A stretch of DNA of 64,000 nucleotides from Micromonospora parastrephiae (GTDB lineage Bacteria; Actinomycetota; Actinomycetes; Mycobacteriales; Micromonosporaceae): the NCBI RefSeq assembly GCF_016802865.1, contig NZ_JAEVHM010000005.1:22049-86048 (forward strand). Direction: 5' to 3'. Each line of letters opens with the position of its first letter. Position 1 is the stretch's first letter. Positions 62,219 to 64,000 of this stretch are shown in pieces. Below the pieces are notes generated by a model. The model searched no databases and had not been told where the DNA came from. It was given only the letters and a program-made list of their open reading frames with translations. The position numbers and the translations under genes were made by a program.

Positions 62219-64000
62219 TCACCTCGCCAGCAGCAGGATCAGCACGGCGGTGCCCAGCGCGAGGACCATCTGGACGTAGTACTGGTGGATCAGGCCGGTC
62301 TGCGGACGGCGGGCCAGGACACCGAGCCGCCGCGCCGCCCGGACGAGCCGGCGCACCAGGGCGTCCACCCCGTGGTCGTCCACCCGGGCCAGGGCGACCG
62401 CGAGCCATCGGGTCAGGGCCGGCAGGGCCGTGACCCAACGGTCGGGCCCGGCATCGTCGAACCTCGACAGCCCCCGGGCCACGCCGAGGGCCGCACGCGG
62501 CACGGCGTGCACGGCCCGGTCGAGCACGCGGTCGTCGAACCGGGCCAGCCCTCGGGCCAGCGCCAGCGTCGCCGGGACCACCAGCAGCTGGGCAGCCAGT
62601 TCCAAGCCCAGCCATGTTCGCGCCCAGGCCGGGGCCGGCAGCCGGGCCGGCGCGGCGACCGCCAGCGTCACGCCGGTGACCGCGAGCAGGCTGGACAGGA
62701 CCAGCTCGGTGGCGCGTGTCGGCGGTGCCGGACCGGCCCCGACGGCATCGGCCACCGCCCGGGACAGCGGCGGCAGCGCCAGGACGCCGAGCACGGCCGC
62801 TCCGACCGCCAGCGGCACCAGCGGCCCCTGCTGCCCGCCGGCCACCTCGCGGGTGCCGTCGCGCTCGGTGTCGTACCCGGATTCGATCCCGGGCGGAACC
62901 GGACGCAGGACCAGGGCGAGCGCCCGGCCGGCGTAGAGGGCCGCGAGCAGGGCGCCGGCCAGGCCGACCAGGTACAACGCCGGGGACCGCTCGCGGGCTC
63001 CGGCGAGCACCTCGTCCTTGGTGGACCACAACGCCAGCGGCGGCACCCCGGCCAGTGCCAGGGCGCCAACCGCGAACACGCCCCCCACCAGCGGGTAGCG
63101 GCGGCCAGCGCCGCGCAGCGCGGACAGCCGGCGGGTGCCGAGCGCGGTCAGCCACGCCCCCGCGGCGAGGAACAGCAGCGCCTTGGTGGCCGCGTGGCCG
63201 ATCAGGTGCGCGACGGCGCCAGCCGGAGCGACGGCGGCGCCCAGCACCACGTACCCCAGTTGAGCGCTGGTGGAGGCGGCCAGCAACTGCTTCAGGTCGG
63301 TCTGGGCGAGCGCGACCGCACCGAGCGCCAGGGCCGTCACCGCGCCGCCCCACGCGGCCACGTCCACCGCCCAGCCGGTCGCGACGAGCAGCGGGTGCAG
63401 GCGGATGAGCAGGTAGCCGCCCATCGCCACCATGGCGGCGGAGTGCAGCAGCGCGCTGACCGGGCTCGGGCCGAGCATGGCCCGCGACAGCCAGAACGAG
63501 AACGGCAGCTGGGCCGCCTTACCGAAGCCGGCGGCCAGCACTCCACCGGCGGCCACGTCCCGCCACCCGGGCGGCAGTCCGGCGAACCCGGTCAGGTCGA
63601 GCGTGCCGCCGGCCAGTCCGGCACCCGCGGCCAGGTAGAGCCCGAGGTCACCGGCGCGGGTGGCGAGGAACGCCGTGCCACCCGCGGCGACCGCGTCGTC
63701 GCGCCGCCAGTGGTACGCGATCAGCGCGTACGACATCCCGCCCATGATCTCCCAGCCCAGCAGCAGCACGGGTAGCGTCGTGGCGGTGGCGGTGAGCAGC
63801 ACCGCGGCGAGGAAGACCAGCATCAGGCCGTGAAACCGGACCGGTCCGGTGGATCTCGGCGGCGGCGTACGCCAGCACCAGCAGCGCCACCGAGGCCACC
63901 GCCGGCACGACGAGCGCGGCGAGCCCGTCGACGGACAGGCCCCACCGGGCGCCGGCCAGGAACGGCGCGTCGACGCCCGGCCGGCCCAGCGCCACCGCGG
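62219..64000 (-). CDS. nuoL: NADH-quinone oxidoreductase subunit L, partial, one-base frameshift
   Basis: The C-terminal 595 residues or so of NuoL; the 5' end lies beyond 64000. The first visible frame has GARWGLSVDGLAALVVPAVA with SVALLVLAYAAAEIHRTGPV. A shift near 63836 leads to FHGLMLVFLAAVLLTATATT, LPVLLLGWEIMGGMSYALIA, KAAQLPFSFWLSRAMLGPSP, SALLHSAAMVAMGGYLLIRL and KQLLAASTSAQLGYVVLGAA. These are the NuoL helices with the catalytic Lys, His and Glu. The long C-terminal lateral-helix tail is present. One base is missing near 63836. Confidence 0.9.
   Translation of the reverse strand, partial: PRWRWAGRASTRRSWPAPGGACPSTGSPRSSCRRWPRWRCWCWRTPPPRSTGPVRFHGLMLVFLAAVLLTATATTLPVLLLGWEIMGGMSYALIAYHWRRDDAVAAGGTAFLATRAGDLGLYLAAGAGLAGGTLDLTGFAGLPPGWRDVAAGGVLAAGFGKAAQLPFSFWLSRAMLGPSPVSALLHSAAMVAMGGYLLIRLHPLLVATGWAVDVAAWGGAVTALALGAVALAQTDLKQLLAASTSAQLGYVVLGAAVAPAGAVAHLIGHAATKALLFLAAGAWLTALGTRRLSALRGAGRRYPLVGGVFAVGALALAGVPPLALWSTKDEVLAGARERSPALYLVGLAGALLAALYAGRALALVLRPVPPGIESGYDTERDGTREVAGGQQGPLVPLAVGAAVLGVLALPPLSRAVADAVGAGPAPPTRATELVLSSLLAVTGVTLAVAAPARLPAPAWARTWLGLELAAQLLVVPATLALARGLARFDDRVLDRAVHAVPRAALGVARGLSRFDDAGPDRWVTALPALTRWLAVALARVDDHGVDALVRRLVRAARRLGVLARRPQTGLIHQYYVQMVLALGTAVLILLLAR

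Noticed and set aside
60887..63775. 962-codon plus-strand frame over nuoM and nuoL
   Set aside because: R/Q/G/H-rich shadow of the hydrophobic Nuo subunits; no plausible protein.

Overview
The window is 64 kb of very GC-rich DNA from an actinomycete. Gene style points to the Micromonosporaceae or a close relative: frequent GTG starts, ATGA, GTGA and TGATG gene junctions, CmtR-like ArsR, VKOR/DsbA, STAS and GerMN proteins, and a complex-I membrane arm. The exact genus cannot be fixed from the sequence. The region is accessory and mosaic. Intact genes are interleaved with remnants of IS3, ISAs1-like and IS110-like transposases, a site-specific recombinase, UDP-glucose dehydrogenase, glucose-6-phosphate dehydrogenase, a glycosyltransferase, an ECF-transporter S component and NhaA.

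Layout. 1-1.3 kb: an IS3 element inserted into a recombinase remnant whose tail runs into a tRNA-3'-end-like attachment core. 1.4-19.4 kb: a defence-like island with an nSTAND/WD40 ATPase, an HTH protein with an operator array, a 1268-residue NTPase ending in a PD-(D/E)XK-like domain, a HEAT-repeat protein, an ECF sigma factor with a membrane partner, a DUF4238 protein and an Mrr-like nuclease with a small partner. 19.7-23.5 kb: metal and thiol functions (ArsR plus CDF exporter; DsbA plus VKOR, with a BlaI-type operator nearby).

23.9-39 kb holds the most notable feature, an apparent MerR-controlled regulon. Eight copies of an 18-bp dyad (consensus close to TACTCTNACGTTAGAGTA, the last one degenerate) each run directly into a TANNNT -10 box. 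They stand before prfC (RF3), a HelD-like RNA-polymerase helicase, an MFS exporter, a DUF2795-like/ADP-ribosylglycohydrolase (ADPRH) pair, an intact ADPRH, a divergent pair (a small protein and another ADPRH-like gene) and a SulP transporter. Two intact MerR genes and one MerR fragment lie in the same block. Four ADPRH paralogues are present, and only one keeps the metal-binding aspartates. Together they look like a coordinated response to inhibitors of transcription and translation: polymerase rescue, ribosome and termination rescue, efflux, and handling of ADP-ribose modification. That role is inferred.

39.6-51.4 kb: a GerMN lipoprotein/histidine kinase/response regulator operon, two STAS proteins, small stress proteins (GlsB, BON), a decayed nhaA, a PucR regulator and two divergent ABC-2 exporter pairs. 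51.4-59 kb: BON and PRC-barrel proteins, an acyl-CoA dehydrogenase/oxidase, and a GH15 glucoamylase / glucose dehydrogenase / NDH-2 cluster. 59.3-64 kb: nuoN, nuoM and nuoL on the minus strand, with nuoL leaving the window.

At least ten otherwise well-conserved genes carry single-base frameshifts (arsR, helD, two ADPRH genes, an ABC ATPase, a BON protein, nuoN, nuoL, nhaA, a glycosyltransferase). Some may be real decay, but the pattern also fits indel errors in the assembly, so these genes should be read with that in mind.
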